A stretch of DNA of 64,000 nucleotides from Mesostigma viride (taxonomy: Eukaryota; Streptophyta; Mesostigmatophyceae; Mesostigmatales; Mesostigmataceae), in NCBI GenBank assembly GCA_009746045.1, contig RPFO01000082.1:2697266-2761265 (forward strand). Reading direction: 5' to 3'. Each line of letters starts with the position of its first letter. Positions within the stretch are counted from its first letter, which is position 1. The translations under genes were made by a program, and so were the position numbers. Below, piece by piece: positions 18,989-30,987 of this stretch. Under the pieces are notes generated by a model. It was not told where the DNA came from. It saw only the letters and a program-made list of their open reading frames with translations, and did no database searches.

Positions 18989-21900
18989 AACGCCGAACGC
19001 CGAACGCCGAACACCAACCCCTACCCACCACCACCACACTCGTCGTACACTTGTCGCACACCTGGTGGACGTGTGCCGCGATGAGTGCCTCCAACGCGAC
19101 GCGTGAGGTGCAGGGGAACACCTTGACGATGCGCATCAGGTGGTCATAGCTCACGTTCTTGTCCTCCAGCTTGTCCGAGACGCTGGCAGCAAAAGGGGGG
19201 CAAGGCCGAGGAAGGGGGGCGGCAACAGAGAGAGGGGCAGAGAATGAACGACAGGCGAGGGGGTCACAATGAGGGAGGGGCAGGCGAGGGAGGGACGGGA
19301 CGCGGGTGTGTGCGTGCGGGAAGGATGGGGAAGCAGGATGATGGCAACCCACCGGGGAAGGGTGTGTGTGAATGGGTGGGGTGGGAGCACAACAAGTTGG
19401 GGTGCGCCAGGTGTTGAGGCAAGATGTCGACCTGACGGCGGTCGGTGGATGGGCTGATCAGGGAGCAGGTGGAAGGATTAGAAGGGCAGCTGCAAACCAA
19501 GGAATGAAGGGGCCGCCTCAAGCCCGCGTTGCATGCACCCTCGGTAAGGATCCTTGAGGGCAGTACCCAATAAAGGCGTGCATGGGACCAGTCATTTGGC
19601 GGAATCGCCGGGGACATTCGGATGTAGTTGAAGAAGCCATGGGAATGAGTTCAGTTTTCCGTGCAAATAGCTGTAGCCCCATAACCTTACCTGTGTGCAC
19701 TGGGGCACAATCCGCTACGCCCATGCGACCATTATGTGGCAGAGCATTGGCCGACCCCGCAACGCTGCCTAGCAACCTTCCCAAAGCCCTTGTCCTTAGA
19801 GCTCACCCACGTGATCATCGCCCTCACGCTACTCGGGAATGTTGCAAGGGGCATGCAGGCGGCGTGACACACGGCGCCGGGTTCTATGGGCGACAAGGGT
19901 GTATATGCATGGAATGTGCTACCACATGCTCCAAGACGCCACAGCAACACCCTAACAAAGGTAGAGCAGCGCGGAGGGAAACTCACAGCACGAGGCGGGC
20001 CACGTTCTGGTCGCCGCAACGCCAGATGCAGCGCGCGAGCGCCACCGTGAGCGCCTTTTGCCGCGCAGCCTCCGGGAAGCTAGCAGGGGCCGGATGAAAG
20101 TGGGTAGCACGGGAGAGGAAGAGAAAAGCACACCCGTGAAGGGGAGTACAGGGCCAGATGAGCCAAAAGTCACCCTTTTTCCTTCCTGGCGTAGAGGGTT
20201 GGACAAGATAGGAGCTATACCTCCTGCGGCAAGTGAAAGCTGTCCACCCAGTCCCATCGATGCGTACGTTTTACGGTTACGGGGAAGGGATTTAGTTAGT
20301 CAACTGGTTGGGTAGGACACACAGATTTGGGGGATGATCTTGAGGCGTGACTCTGGTATGCACACGTGCCGGATGCAGGCGGTTAGCAATCACATGAGAC
20401 GCTGGCACTGCCATCCGCCCCATTTCTTCAGCCCACCCTAGCACACTGCACTCCCACCAACGTGTCCCCATGCCCAAAGACAAGGTAAACACAAACACAG
20501 CAGCAGTCGAACCATCAACTACAGAGTATACTAATAATATATAGTAGTATACTAATAAATAATGTATATACTAATAGATAATGTATACTACTAGTAGTAA
20601 GTATATGTACGGGCTAAGTTCAAAACATACACGGGCTTCTTGAAGTTGATATCCTTGTAGATGTGCCGCAGGATATGGGCCTGGACGGACGCCAGCACGC
20701 CACAGGGGCCACCCTGGGCAAGCCACGCCAAAACGCAGAGCAAAGGAAGAATGATCGAGCACTGGGCTGCATCAGGTGCAGGCAACAGGTTCGCCATGCT
20801 CGTTGTCATGTCATTCCATGTAGCCACACGCACCCATGTGATTGATGGCATGAACCAGGCGAGAGTCTGGCAGGCACCTGATGCGAATGCAATCTGAAGG
20901 CCCACTATGGAAAAAAAGAAGAAAGAAAGACACACGTCGGGCAACACCCATCCAAGCAATCCGGCAGCGGTGATACCTTGCTCAAAAGGGATACCATGCA
21001 ATGTGCAGTTACTGCTCTAGGTACCTGACAACTGCTGCTATAGGTACCGGGCACCTATTCCCCAACTTATACAAAAGAGTAGACTCTGCCATACGCATGC
21101 GCCACATCAGCGCACCTGCCCTAAACCTGTTAACCACCACAACCATGCCACCCATGCGACATTCTTCCGTTACAACACTTCCACCACCACTACCCTGCCA
21201 TACCTCTACTGCCACCCGTGAACCCAGAGGCTGTCCTGGGAGGGACCCATAGCTTCGCAAGCCAACCTTTAACCATAGGATAAACAATCACACCCATAGG
21301 ATACCGAACCACATCCACGAGACAGCCAGGATAAACAATCGCACCCATAGGATACCGGACCACATCCACGAGGCAGCCAGGATAAACAATCGCACCCATA
21401 GGATACCGGACCACATCCACGAGACAGCCAGGATAAACAATCGCACCCATAGGATACCGGACCACATCCACGAGGCAGCCAGGATAAACAATCGCACCCA
21501 TAGGATACCGGACCACATCCACGAGGCAGCCAGGATAAACAATCGCACCCATAGGATACCGGACCACATCCACGAGGCAGCCAGGATAAACAATCGCACC
21601 CATAGGATACCGGACCACATCCACGAGGCAGCCAGGATAAACAATCGCACCCATAGGATACCGGACCACATCCACGAGGCAGCCAGGATAAACAATCGCA
21701 CCCATAGGATACCGAACCACATCCACGAGGCAGCCAGCGCAGGCTTGACATCCCTCCCTATGGATGCCCCACCATGTATCACATCAGTAGGCCAACCAGC
21801 ACTGATGGCCTTAGTACCACATTGAGTTTAAAGATACATTTAGACCATCCACGCACGCACCTTGAGCTGCACAAGGCCGTACGGCAGCGACAGCACGTCC

Positions 21901-24900
21901 GAGAAGAAGAACCCCTGCCGCCATGACCCTGGCATCCCGTGGTTGCCGAACAGCAGCGCCTTCATCTTGCGCGCCGCTTCCCCCGTGACCGTTTCACCCG
22001 GGCTTTGCGAGTAGAGCGAGTTGCCTGCGCGACAGGTGGGCGTGGCAGACCCGACAATGCCAGCGGATGAGAGCACGCGGGGGCGTTAAAAAAAAAAAAA
22101 AAAACGTTTTCGTAAGATGCGCATGGAAGTGGGAGCGACGTGTCTGGGCAGTGATGCTGGATGCGTCCAAGGGATGAGGCTGGCAAGGCTATCAATCACG
22201 AGATATCAAAAGATACAGTGGATGGCATCGGTGGGCGCGCCGGGCGCGGGCGGGCGGGCAGGTGCATGGGCGGGCGGGCAGGTGGGCGAGCACGCTGGAT
22301 ACGAAATGGTGCGGATTTGCTTGGCCCAGACCTGACCTCCAACAGCAGGTTACATGCCATCAGAGGTTGAACGCCTCATCATCGCTTCCGTGTCCCAAAC
22401 GCACCGCTTGTTCTGCAAGTTAAGGAGTGCATGGCTGGCCACCGGGTGATCTACCCGGAAACAAACGAGGCCGGAACGAAGGCCGGAGCGCTGACATTGG
22501 CATGCTGCATTCATCCACGGTCGCACGAATCCACTTGTCGCGCCTACCCACTGTCACCTGCCCCTCACGTCACCCTGGCCATGGAACTGGAATGATACTG
22601 GAAATGAAACCAGCGCCGCACGCACCAGGTCCCTTGCTACTCTTGCGGTTGGGCGCCGCGTCAAACTCCTCCGCTCCGAGGTCCTCGTCCCCCACGTCCT
22701 CCATCTGGCGCCAGGTGTATATCCGTGCAGAGTGCGCAGGGGTGCGGGGGAGGAGGCACAAGGAAGGAATTAACACCATTGCCGTTTCCAAAAAAAAACT
22801 CACAAGGCCCCCCAACGAACTGCCCCCCAGTTGGTGCAAAGTGACAATCTGGTCCACAGGGAAAAAGCGCCGCACAAGCTGGCCGTAGAACTCGTGGAGG
22901 CATTCAGCCACCGACTGTTCCGGCTCCGTTGGATCCATTCGCCTGCACTCCTTTGATAGCTCCTTTGATAGCTGCTTTGATAGCTCCTTTCATAGCTCCT
23001 TTGATAGCTGCTTCGATAGCTCCTTTGATAGCTGCTTTGATAGCTCCTTTGATAGCTGCTTTGATAGCTCCTTTGATTGCTCCTTTGATAGCTGCTTTGA
23101 TAGCTCCTTTAATAGCTGCTTTGATAGCTCTTTTAATGGCTCCTTTGATAGCCATCCTTTGATACCTCAGAGAGAAATTCAGCCACACCACAGCAGTGCA
23201 AGCAGGGGAGGACGGCAAAGAGCCCGCCTTACATACTTCTCAAGCCACACAGGTGCTTTGCTACCATGCGTCATTGCAGCCATATGCCGTGCAGGGATAG
23301 CCCAGGACCGTGCGCGCCCTCCTTCCAGGCAGCCAGCTTTGCCGCTGCTCGTGGTGACCTTGATAGACTGAAGCAAGGGTGCGTACAGCCTGTCACCATG
23401 GAATCCAGCACGCCTTTTCGGAAAACTCTAGTTCTTCGTCGTTGTGAGCCTGGGTTCCTGCCTGAGCATTCCGTACGCGGACTAGCCAGGCTCCGCACCT
23501 GCATTCCACAATGCATGCACGCGCACGCGCCCACAACCGCACAAAGAAACACGCGCACACAACGCACACCCACTCATACACATTACACACACACGAACAC
23601 AAACACGCACACACAAGGCACACACCTGCAAGTCACTGGCCGCAGCCACCGGCCGCCCGACTGGCACTTTGAGGTCTCTTGCCGGTGACATGAACCCCAT
23701 CGCCTTCTTCATGGGGACACGGTTGGCATCATCGTCATCCTCCACAGCGAGCCGGTTCATGGGACGACTTAGACCACCGCTGCCACCACGAGAGTTGCCC
23801 CATGCGCCCCCGCCCCTCTCGTCGCCGCTGCTGTCTCCGTCACCACCATTCGTCTGCGAACCAGCACCCCCTCTCGAGGGCACCGCGGGCTTCCCCCTGC
23901 TTCCCCCCCGGCTGTCCTCCTCATCCGCCTCATCGTCGAATTCCAAGTCCTCTGGTTCCTGGCGACTCGGCACAGGGCCACGCCCGCCCGGGCGGGCACT
24001 TCCTGCGCGCCCCGCGGGCTCCCGGCTCCCATCGGTGGCACTGGCGTTGTCCGATAGGCCCCACGAGCTGCTGATCGGGCGCCCTGGCTTGGCCTTGCTG
24101 GGGGCATCGCGGTCCCTGTCCATGTCCCTGCTTCGCTCCGCGCTGGCCGACACTGGTTTCAGGCCGCCGCCGCCGCCGATGCTGCTGCTGCTGCTGCTGC
24201 TGATCTTGGTGGTGGGAACAGTGGTCGCGCTGCGCCGCGGCTCTCGATCATCCGAGGCCTTGCTGGACGGCGCCCCCTTGGTGGAAGCGGCTGTGTGTTT
24301 GCGCGTGTATGTGTGTATGTGTGCGTGTATGTGTGTGTGTATGTGTGTGTGTGTGAGTGAGTGTTTGTGTGCGGTTGTGTGGGTGGCTTGAGGGGTGGGA
24401 TGGGGGGAGGCTGCCAGCGCAACGTGGGGTTCTTATGAACGAATGGCCGTGAGCATACATCAAAAGCACAGGGAGATGTCAAGTGGAGCAGCCACGAACA
24501 CGCTGCCCGAAAGCCCCGAAAGCCCCGAAAGCCCCGAAAGCCCCGAAAGCCCCGAAAGCCCCGAAAGCCCCGAAAGCCCCGAAAGCCCCACTACCGTAAT
24601 GTGCGGGTGGAAGGGACGGTGGCCTTTTGATGGGGAGCACGCTTCTGCGGCGAGGTGTGGGGCGGGATGTGTGCGGGATTGAGTGGAGCTTCAGGTTGCG
24701 CACATGGGCACATATAGCTTCTTGTTAGGAGTGGCACGGCGCAGAAGTGTGAATAAAATTTTTATAAAAATACTAGCACCCATATATAATCCAATCACAC
24801 AAAGGGCAACTTAAAGGCATGGTAGATCTGTGGCATGACCGGCAGATAGGCAAAGAGTAGGTCAAACAAAGGAGGGGCCCGTGCCCAACCTTATTCTGGT

Positions 24901-27463
24901 GTGCCACAAGTACCTGGTGCGTCGGCTGCGTCGGCGTGCGCGGCTGCTTGCACGGCCAGGTGGTCCACAATAATCTCCAGCAGGGAGCACAGGGGGTGCT
25001 CTGCGGAAGAATAACAGACACACACACGAACACAGATTACAGACGCGCACACACACAAGGAGACAACCACACATTCGGTCATGGAGAAGAACATGGAGCA
25101 TTGGGCAGCAAAAGAAGACGTGGGGAAGTGGTGGGCGGTCCAATTTATGAAGTGAGTAATCAGCTGTTAGATAAACACACACACGTGTGCACACAAGCAC
25201 ACACGCACGTACACGAGTGCGAGTCTGGCCCGTGCACTGCACAGAGTCATTGTATTCCTGTTTTCACCAAGCTCACGGGTACGGTCATCGCTGCTGGCTG
25301 CAAGCCAGGAACCGGCGAACTTTAAGTTGGTACCACCCGCAAACTACTCGACACCCATGATAATTCCAGACTCTGGACAAGGGGTGCCTGGGATCCGGCC
25401 TTGGTTTGCCACAAAGCACCAGATATCCTAAGTGAAGCTATCCTACGTGAATGCATCCTGCATGAAGATATTCTGCGCGAAAGCATCCTGCAATAATAGC
25501 CCATGCCATGCGGCCGTGCCGGCAAAGTTGGGTCGCTGTGCTGCACTGCTGATGTTACAGACACCATACATGATACAGGCACTGGACTATGGCACTGGAC
25601 GGCATGGAGAAGCACCAAGTACTGACTAACCTGCGTGCCGAGTAACAAAGAGACGTGGGCACTGTCCTTGCAAGGCAGATGCATCGGAGAGACAGGAACA
25701 GCATCTACACGACTTTCCCTTCTCATTTTGCCAATGTGCTGGGCATGAGTTAAGGTATGCTGCCTACAGAACCAGAATACATTTCCCTTCCATATAGGAA
25801 GCCAGCGTCCTCATTCTACATTTATTCTGAAAAAGACCATCCAATATGATTAATGAATTGATTAACACGTAACAGCGTTACGTGAGCAGAAGTCCTCAGT
25901 ACAGTCGAGTGGGATGGGATGGGATGGGATGGGATGGGATGGGATGGGATGGGATGGGATGGGATGGGATGGGATGGGATGGGATGGGATGGGATGGGAT
26001 GGGATGGGATGGGATGGGATGGGATGGGATGGGATGGGATGGGATGGGATGGGATGGGATGGGATGGGATGGGATGGGATGGGATGGGATGGGATGGGAT
26101 GGGATGGGATGGGATGGGATGGGATGGGATGGGATGGGATGGGATGGGATGGATGGAGCTAGCTATCTAAGACCTAGTTACGGGGGTGTGGGCACCGCGG
26201 CCCGAATCACCGTGAATGCCATGCGCGGTCACACGCGGAGCCCCCACAGACTTGGGGGTGGTCTCCTTCATCACTACTTGCCATCTATCCTTGCGCACCA
26301 TCTGCCTCCATATTACAGACATGCCAGCGGGCTGCCCTGGCGTGAGCCCATTGCGGCGTGGGTACCACATATCCATGCCTAGACTATCCTGCACGGTCCA
26401 CGGGTGGCGCCCCGGCCGCGCTCGGCCCGGGGCATGCCATGGGAGAACAAAACGCCCAGGTTGGGCGGGCTTGGTGCCTGCTGAGATATCCATCGTGTCT
26501 ACCTGATCTGTGCGTGCGAGGTGCCCGGCGAGGCCCAGGCGCCTGTGCCTACTAATATGGGAAGCATATGGTAAATCAGCATACAAATCCTCATGGCTAA
26601 TGTGCAGGCTAAAATCCAATATGGTAAGCCGCATTTTCTGTTCCTATCCTCGCACCGGAAAGGGAAGTGTCTCGTCTCGTCAGTAAGGTTCCTGGAAGAA
26701 CAAAAAGGCGATGGTTGTAGTATTCAGGCACGATGAGCAGGCTCCAATAGAAATGCCCCCAATAGAAAACTGGTGTATTTTATGACAAGGGACCCTATTC
26801 AAATGTTTCTGTTGTTACAGTTGGTCTCCATTATTTCTGGATAAGTAGGCTCCTCCACCCAAGCCCATGACTGTTCCTGCTTGATGTCCCATGTCCACAT
26901 TTTGCCATGCCAGTCGCAAAGCATTTCAAACGCCGTGGTTCATACCTCGAGCCTTGTTGCGTTTCGCTAATTTCTCAACCCCAAGGACCTTGGCCAATAC
27001 TGTGCGGCTCCCAATCGCATTGGGTCCTCTCGGCTGCAACCAATACGGGGAAAAACACGAAAGTCATGTGAGATGAATGATTGCATGCAGACGACGTGCA
27101 CGAGCAATAAAATCGACATCGACTGAAGCAGTGAAGGACAGGTGCTCACCCTTTCTTTCTCGAACGCCTCGAACGCCTTCTGGTATCCGTTCTTTGCCAG
27201 GAATTCTCTCACCAAGGATTCTGCCACCTCTACCGAGTCGACGGCCGGATCACTGCACAGGCGGTGCGGCAGTTTTCATCGTAAATTTGCACATATGTAG
27301 CATAGTGAGGAAACGGCTGAGGAAGGAAGAACGTATGAAAGCAACACCAATACGGGGAAAGACAAAAGCACGTAGGACGGAAATTGATGGGTATTTGGTG
27401 GTTATGGGAATGCATTTACTTTTGCTCCTTGGTTGACCTCGAAGTTTGGCGCCTCTCGTCCAT
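14265..27463 (-). CDS. MINDY-4-type deubiquitinase, 14 exons
   Basis: Lysine-48-specific deubiquitinase of the MINDY-3/4 (FAM188) family. Exons in coding order: 27463-27420, 27252-27150, 25661-25631 (tentative), 25000-24914, 24290-23626, 22704-22626, 22024-21861, 20713-20631, 20079-19987, 19182-19062, 18468-18334, 15701-15555, 15187-15016, 14377-14265. All junctions are GT-AG and phases agree throughout, giving 678 residues; human MINDY4 is 757. The N-terminus [17 protein letters not shown] is LisH-like as in MINDY4. Exon 5 is acidic and disordered. The catalytic core begins with SWRQGFFFS and PYGLVQ. Predicted catalytic Cys395 lies in [13 protein letters not shown] and His604 in [23 protein letters not shown] follows, and the end is [17 protein letters not shown]. 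Start ATG 27463 gives [14 protein letters not shown]. It is divergent from the giant NDK-like gene. Confidence 0.88.
15754..16088. repeat. 10-bp minisatellite in intron 11
   Basis: About 33 units of a decamer close to GGATGGGTCA, alternating with AGATGGGTCA. Occasional AAGGTGGGTC and GATGAGTCA variants cluster to the right. It lies next to exon 12 of the MINDY-4-like gene. All long ORFs across it are repeat artefacts. Confidence 0.9.
16089..18333. other. body of MINDY-4-like intron 11
   Basis: About 2.2 kb with lower GC content than the surrounding exons and no recognisable coding sequence. Two strong inverted repeats stand out: 16217-16247 (12-bp arms CGCGAATTTTTT, 7-base spacer) and 17758-17782 (10-bp arms CCCCCAAAAG, loop TACCT). 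I recognise neither as a known element. Confidence 0.5.
18956..18986. repeat. poly-C tract
   Basis: A run of about 31 C followed by four copies of GGAACGCC/GAACGCC-like units, inside an intron of the MINDY-4-like gene. The length is likely uncertain. Confidence 0.8.
21278..21736. repeat. 51-bp minisatellite, 9 units, intron 7
   Basis: Nine units of 51 bases, differing at few positions (TCGCACC/TCACACC, CGGACC/CGAACC, GAGGCA/GAGACA). Variant order is not random: the first and last units share the CGAACC form. Because 51 is 17 codons, all frames stay open and give periodic 17-residue artificial proteins. It lies wholly between exons 7 and 8 of the MINDY-4-like gene. Confidence 0.92.
22948..23162. 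repeat. 12-bp minisatellite, intron 5
   Basis: About 18 units alternating CTTTGATAGCTC and CTTTGATAGCTG, with a few T-to-A or C variants (CTTTCATAG, CTTTAATAG). It lies between exons 5 and 6 of the MINDY-4-like gene. The apparent [12 protein letters not shown] proteins are artefacts. Confidence 0.9.
24300..24375. repeat. TG-rich microsatellite beside an acceptor
   Basis: (TG)n with TATG interruptions, next to the acceptor of exon 5 of the MINDY-4-like gene at 24291. On the coding strand it is a CA-rich stretch ending in CACACAG, so it overlaps the polypyrimidine/acceptor region. Confidence 0.8.
24505..24591. repeat. 9-bp minisatellite, intron 4
   Basis: About nine to ten units of CCCGAAAGC between exons 4 and 5 of the MINDY-4-like gene. 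A period of nine keeps frames open, producing PESPES or FGAFGA artefacts. Confidence 0.9.
25908..26155. repeat. (GGGAT)n microsatellite
   Basis: About 49 uninterrupted units. On the minus strand it is (ATCCC)n and directly follows the 3' side of a LINE fragment (26160-26640), through TCCATCCATCCC. It is best read as that element's 3' tail, later expanded, within intron 2-3 of the MINDY-4-like gene. Confidence 0.9.
26160..26640 (-). mobile_element. LINE reverse-transcriptase C-terminal fragment
   Basis: The minus-strand ORF from 26634 ends at 26167 and has the layout of the region after the RT domain in many LINEs. [12 protein letters not shown] matches the RWxGHvxR motif. [20 protein letters not shown] matches the GRP..tW.d...Dl segment. 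[17 protein letters not shown] matches the W...A.DR..W motif. It is unrelated in sequence to the RLE element at 8.8-12.1 kb. It is truncated and not functional, and it sits antisense-neutral (same strand) in a host intron. Confidence 0.6.
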
Positions 27464-28353
27464 CGCCTAAGACAACGCATCCACGGCGAGCCCTCCAACA
27501 CTCAACAGACAGGAAGACAGGAGAAAAACCGGAGGGCCGTCGACTTGATTTATTCTAGCCGTTTACCTATGTGCCAGAAATGTTGTAGACCTGAGTCTTG
27601 GTTTGCAATTGGATAGGCCGGCAATTTCCAACTTACGCCATGCGAAATCGTAATGCCAAAACCAAATTCCTCCCGCGCGCCGTTCGACGTTCATCGCAAA
27701 TGGCACTAGTCAGGCAGTCACTTGTCAGACAACAGGTCTGTCAGCCACCCTACGGTATCAGGCTCAGTTCATTTCCGACTGTCGCTGACTCGCTGTCTGC
27801 TACGTAGATATTTGCGTACTACGAGTATCTTCATAAATCTACATTGAATATTAAGTGACACTTTTGTTTTGCGTCAAGCACCTTGGATTGTTTCGATCCG
27901 CAGTGAGGAAAGCTCTACTTGCTGCAGAATGCTGACTGCTGAATGCTGCACCTCGTAATTTTTAATTTTGTTTCTTATACAACTGCTGAAGCACTTGCAA
28001 TTTCACAATCAACTTGCACTGTGCTGTGCCAGCGGGGTGAGCACAAGATATAAATGGCCGAATTTCCTGGCAATTGCTATGAGGATTGCCATTTAACACC
28101 AATAAGTCGCTGACGAGGTGCGATGTTTTGAAAATGAGTATTATAAACTCCAGTCTTGACGCCAGTTGCGAAATGACGCAGGAATGACCGAGCAGGAAAT
28201 CGCTCTGAAATAATTTCCCTTTCATGACACCTCTTGTCAACTGACCTATACGAGCCAATTCCCCCAGCAACCGAACGTACGTGGTAGAGGCAGATTTTAA
28301 TACTTTTAAGGCGTGTTACCACCCTCCAGCAGCTGGGAGTTGGGACCGAAACC
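27464..28353. promoter_or_regulatory. shared divergent promoter region
   Basis: The 890 bases between the start codons of the minus-strand MINDY-4-like gene (27463) and the plus-strand NDK-like gene (28354). It should hold both promoters and 5' UTRs. I see no coding sequence and no clear TATA box that I would defend. The bidirectional arrangement is inferred from the gene models. Confidence 0.5.
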
Positions 28354-30928
28354 ATGACGAGACCCCAGGAGAACACGCAACCGTTCACGATCTTAACGCA
28401 CTCGCTGAGAGACGTTATTCGCAGTTTGCACGACGACGTCAGAGGGGTATGTTTGGTGCAATTACATTGGCTGAATTATTTGTTGGATAGTAGCTAACAA
28501 TGCTACGCTGCACATGACCCCCCGTGATTACGTCGACGAAGGTATTCTGGAATTGTTTAATCACGACTGCAAGGAGTAATCTTCCCAGTTGGTCTGTCGG
28601 CATTGTGTGTTCGCTTCTGCATGATCAGCCTTGCTGCCTGTTTAGTTTGCCCTAGGCCCTGGGCCATGCGTTGCCTGACGGATGCCAAACGAAAGTTTTC
28701 GCCGCGCTGGCATGGACGTTGTACCGGTTTCAGAGACTTCCTACCGTTCCGGACTCCACCGGGAGCAGCGACGACAGCGATGATGGCGAGATCGAGATCG
28801 TTTTCAGCAACAACCCCCCGCTGCCATCCATGGAAGAGCTGGCCGCGCTCAATGACGCCTCGCTGTCGCGCTCGGTCTGTCAGCATGCCTGTTTTATTCA
28901 CCAGTGTATATGCATTTCACTTCTTGTTACGAATTGGAATACCTCAATTCAAGTGTGACCTGTAAGCGACAAGTCCACCTCATGACGTGTCTGCACGTGA
29001 ATGTAGCAGTTGTATTTAAACTAAAGTGGCCATTAGCGGCCTTGACTTTGTCCTCCCACCGTTGTACCAAGCTCCATGCCACCCAACGTCTCCACAATAC
29101 CCACCAAATCGATGAATGGCAGCAATGGAGCCCCCGTTGAGTTGTTTAGCACGCATGCAACCGCGCATTGGGTTACTAAAATGGCTCTTTCAATGAACTG
29201 TGCTCGTTCAGAAACTCCCTGGCATGGTGTCCTGGTGTCGCACCAGCAATAATATGCCATCTGTGTCATTTTTGGATGTGCGGAAAACATGGTGGCCATG
29301 CCAGTTGGGGTTGCACGGTGCCTCTGCGGGTGTACGTGTGCCACGGTTATTTCCCGCTGTGGTAGAATGTGGATGTTTCCGGCGGAGATTTGCTTTTCGG
29401 CGCCCAATGCAACAGAGTTGTTTGTTCAAGGAAAATGACTCGCCAGAGCCCATGGCGTGATGCGGTATGGGAACGTGTTTTCCACTATGATGACTGTTTG
29501 ATGCCGTGCCTAGGGCCCCTACTCATGGCTCTCATGTGCGGCTATCAACAATGATGTATAGTACACAAGTCATGTGAAAATATGCCGTTGACTTATGGCT
29601 CGCCAGACGGCGGAGCCCATAAGTTTTTTGTTTGAGCTCCGTTTTTTGTCACGAGTTGTGATCTATTCAGCCATGGCTATCATGCAAATTAGATCCACCA
29701 TGGCTTATTGTGGCCGTTTGCTTGCGCCTCAGCCTACATCCTAACTGCACCTCGCCTTTATAGCATCGGCTTTGTGTCAGCCTCATGGTTGTTTTGCATC
29801 CGCAGTTGCGCCCGCGCCATGATGCGGAGAGAGCGCTCTGTGGCCTGCCCACTTGTGGCAGTGAGAGAGGCTAGGGCGCCCTCCCACCTTCTCATTGTGT
29901 ATAGGGGTTGAAGGTCCCTTTATTGGTTACCCACGTGACGCAGTCTACGTGCTAATCAAGTAATTAATCTGTCATGTATGTTATGATACAACGTTGATCA
30001 CTTCTGTAATCTCGCTTATGGATTTGTTTCATGGGTTAGATTTTTCTGCTGTTGGTTGCGTGCGCCCGCAGCAAGCGGCACCGGCATCCCCACCCCCCCA
30101 TACGGCCGCTCGCCACCCTGGAGGACCCCCGTCCCCAGAGCGGGGGACGCCAGCATTACGGAGGGAAGCCACCGGTAACCGACAAGCACGCCTGCCATTG
30201 GGTGCCGCCGGCAGCAGTACCAGCGGTGGCAGCGCTGGGACCCTGTACACGCACACCAGGACAGCATGGGCCATCTCCTCTCAAGTCGCCGCCACTTCAA
30301 CTCCCGCCGTCCAAGCCACTCGGCTGTTGCACAGTGAGGGGGCTTTGTTGGCAGCCCGCGGTGTATCAGTGGATGCTAGCGACCGCCACCCTGCCACCTC
30401 TACCGCCACCACCCCTCCTTCTGCCCCCCAACCTCCATCGACAGTCCGCTCAAATGCCGCCGCACATTCCAACGGCACTCATGGCAGCCTCCAGGGAAAC
30501 GGTTCCTACCAGCATGGGATGGGGATGGCCAACGGGGCCCCGGCCTGGCTAGGCGCTTCTCGCAGCAGTCACGCCCGTGACGCGATGACGTTGCCAGAAG
30601 ACAGCTCCTCCTCGTGCTCTAGCCCAGCATCGGGCGCGTCCACCGACCCCGACAGTGCGCCAGCGCCCGTAGGACTTCTCAGCGGGGACTCGGGCCCCGC
30701 GTCCCTGGAGACTCCCTGTGTCGATGGAGGTCCAGGGCCCGTAGAGATACCCTGGAGTGGGGGGCTGCCTCGGCCAAGCCTGAGCATGGGCGCGGGTCCT
30801 GCGTCAATGGGGGGCATACCAGGTGGCACCCAGGGTGTGGGCCAGCGGGGGAGCATGGCGGCGTCTGCTGGTGCTCGTCGAGAGGCTGCTGCTGCTGCTA
30901 CCGCTGCTACCGCTGCTACCGCTGCTAC

Positions 30929-30987
<59 letters not shown>

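Noticed and set aside
21278-21736. CRISPR-like array
   Set aside because: Units are contiguous with no unique spacers, and the context is a eukaryotic intron. The same holds for the 33-bp array at 44897-45094.
21190-21782. Minus-strand ORFs of 160-178 residues with a 17-residue period
   Set aside because: The 51-bp minisatellite is a multiple of three, so all frames stay open; it lies between two MINDY-4-like exons.
25882-26382. GMGWD repeat ORFs
   Set aside because: They are translations of the (GGGAT)n array.
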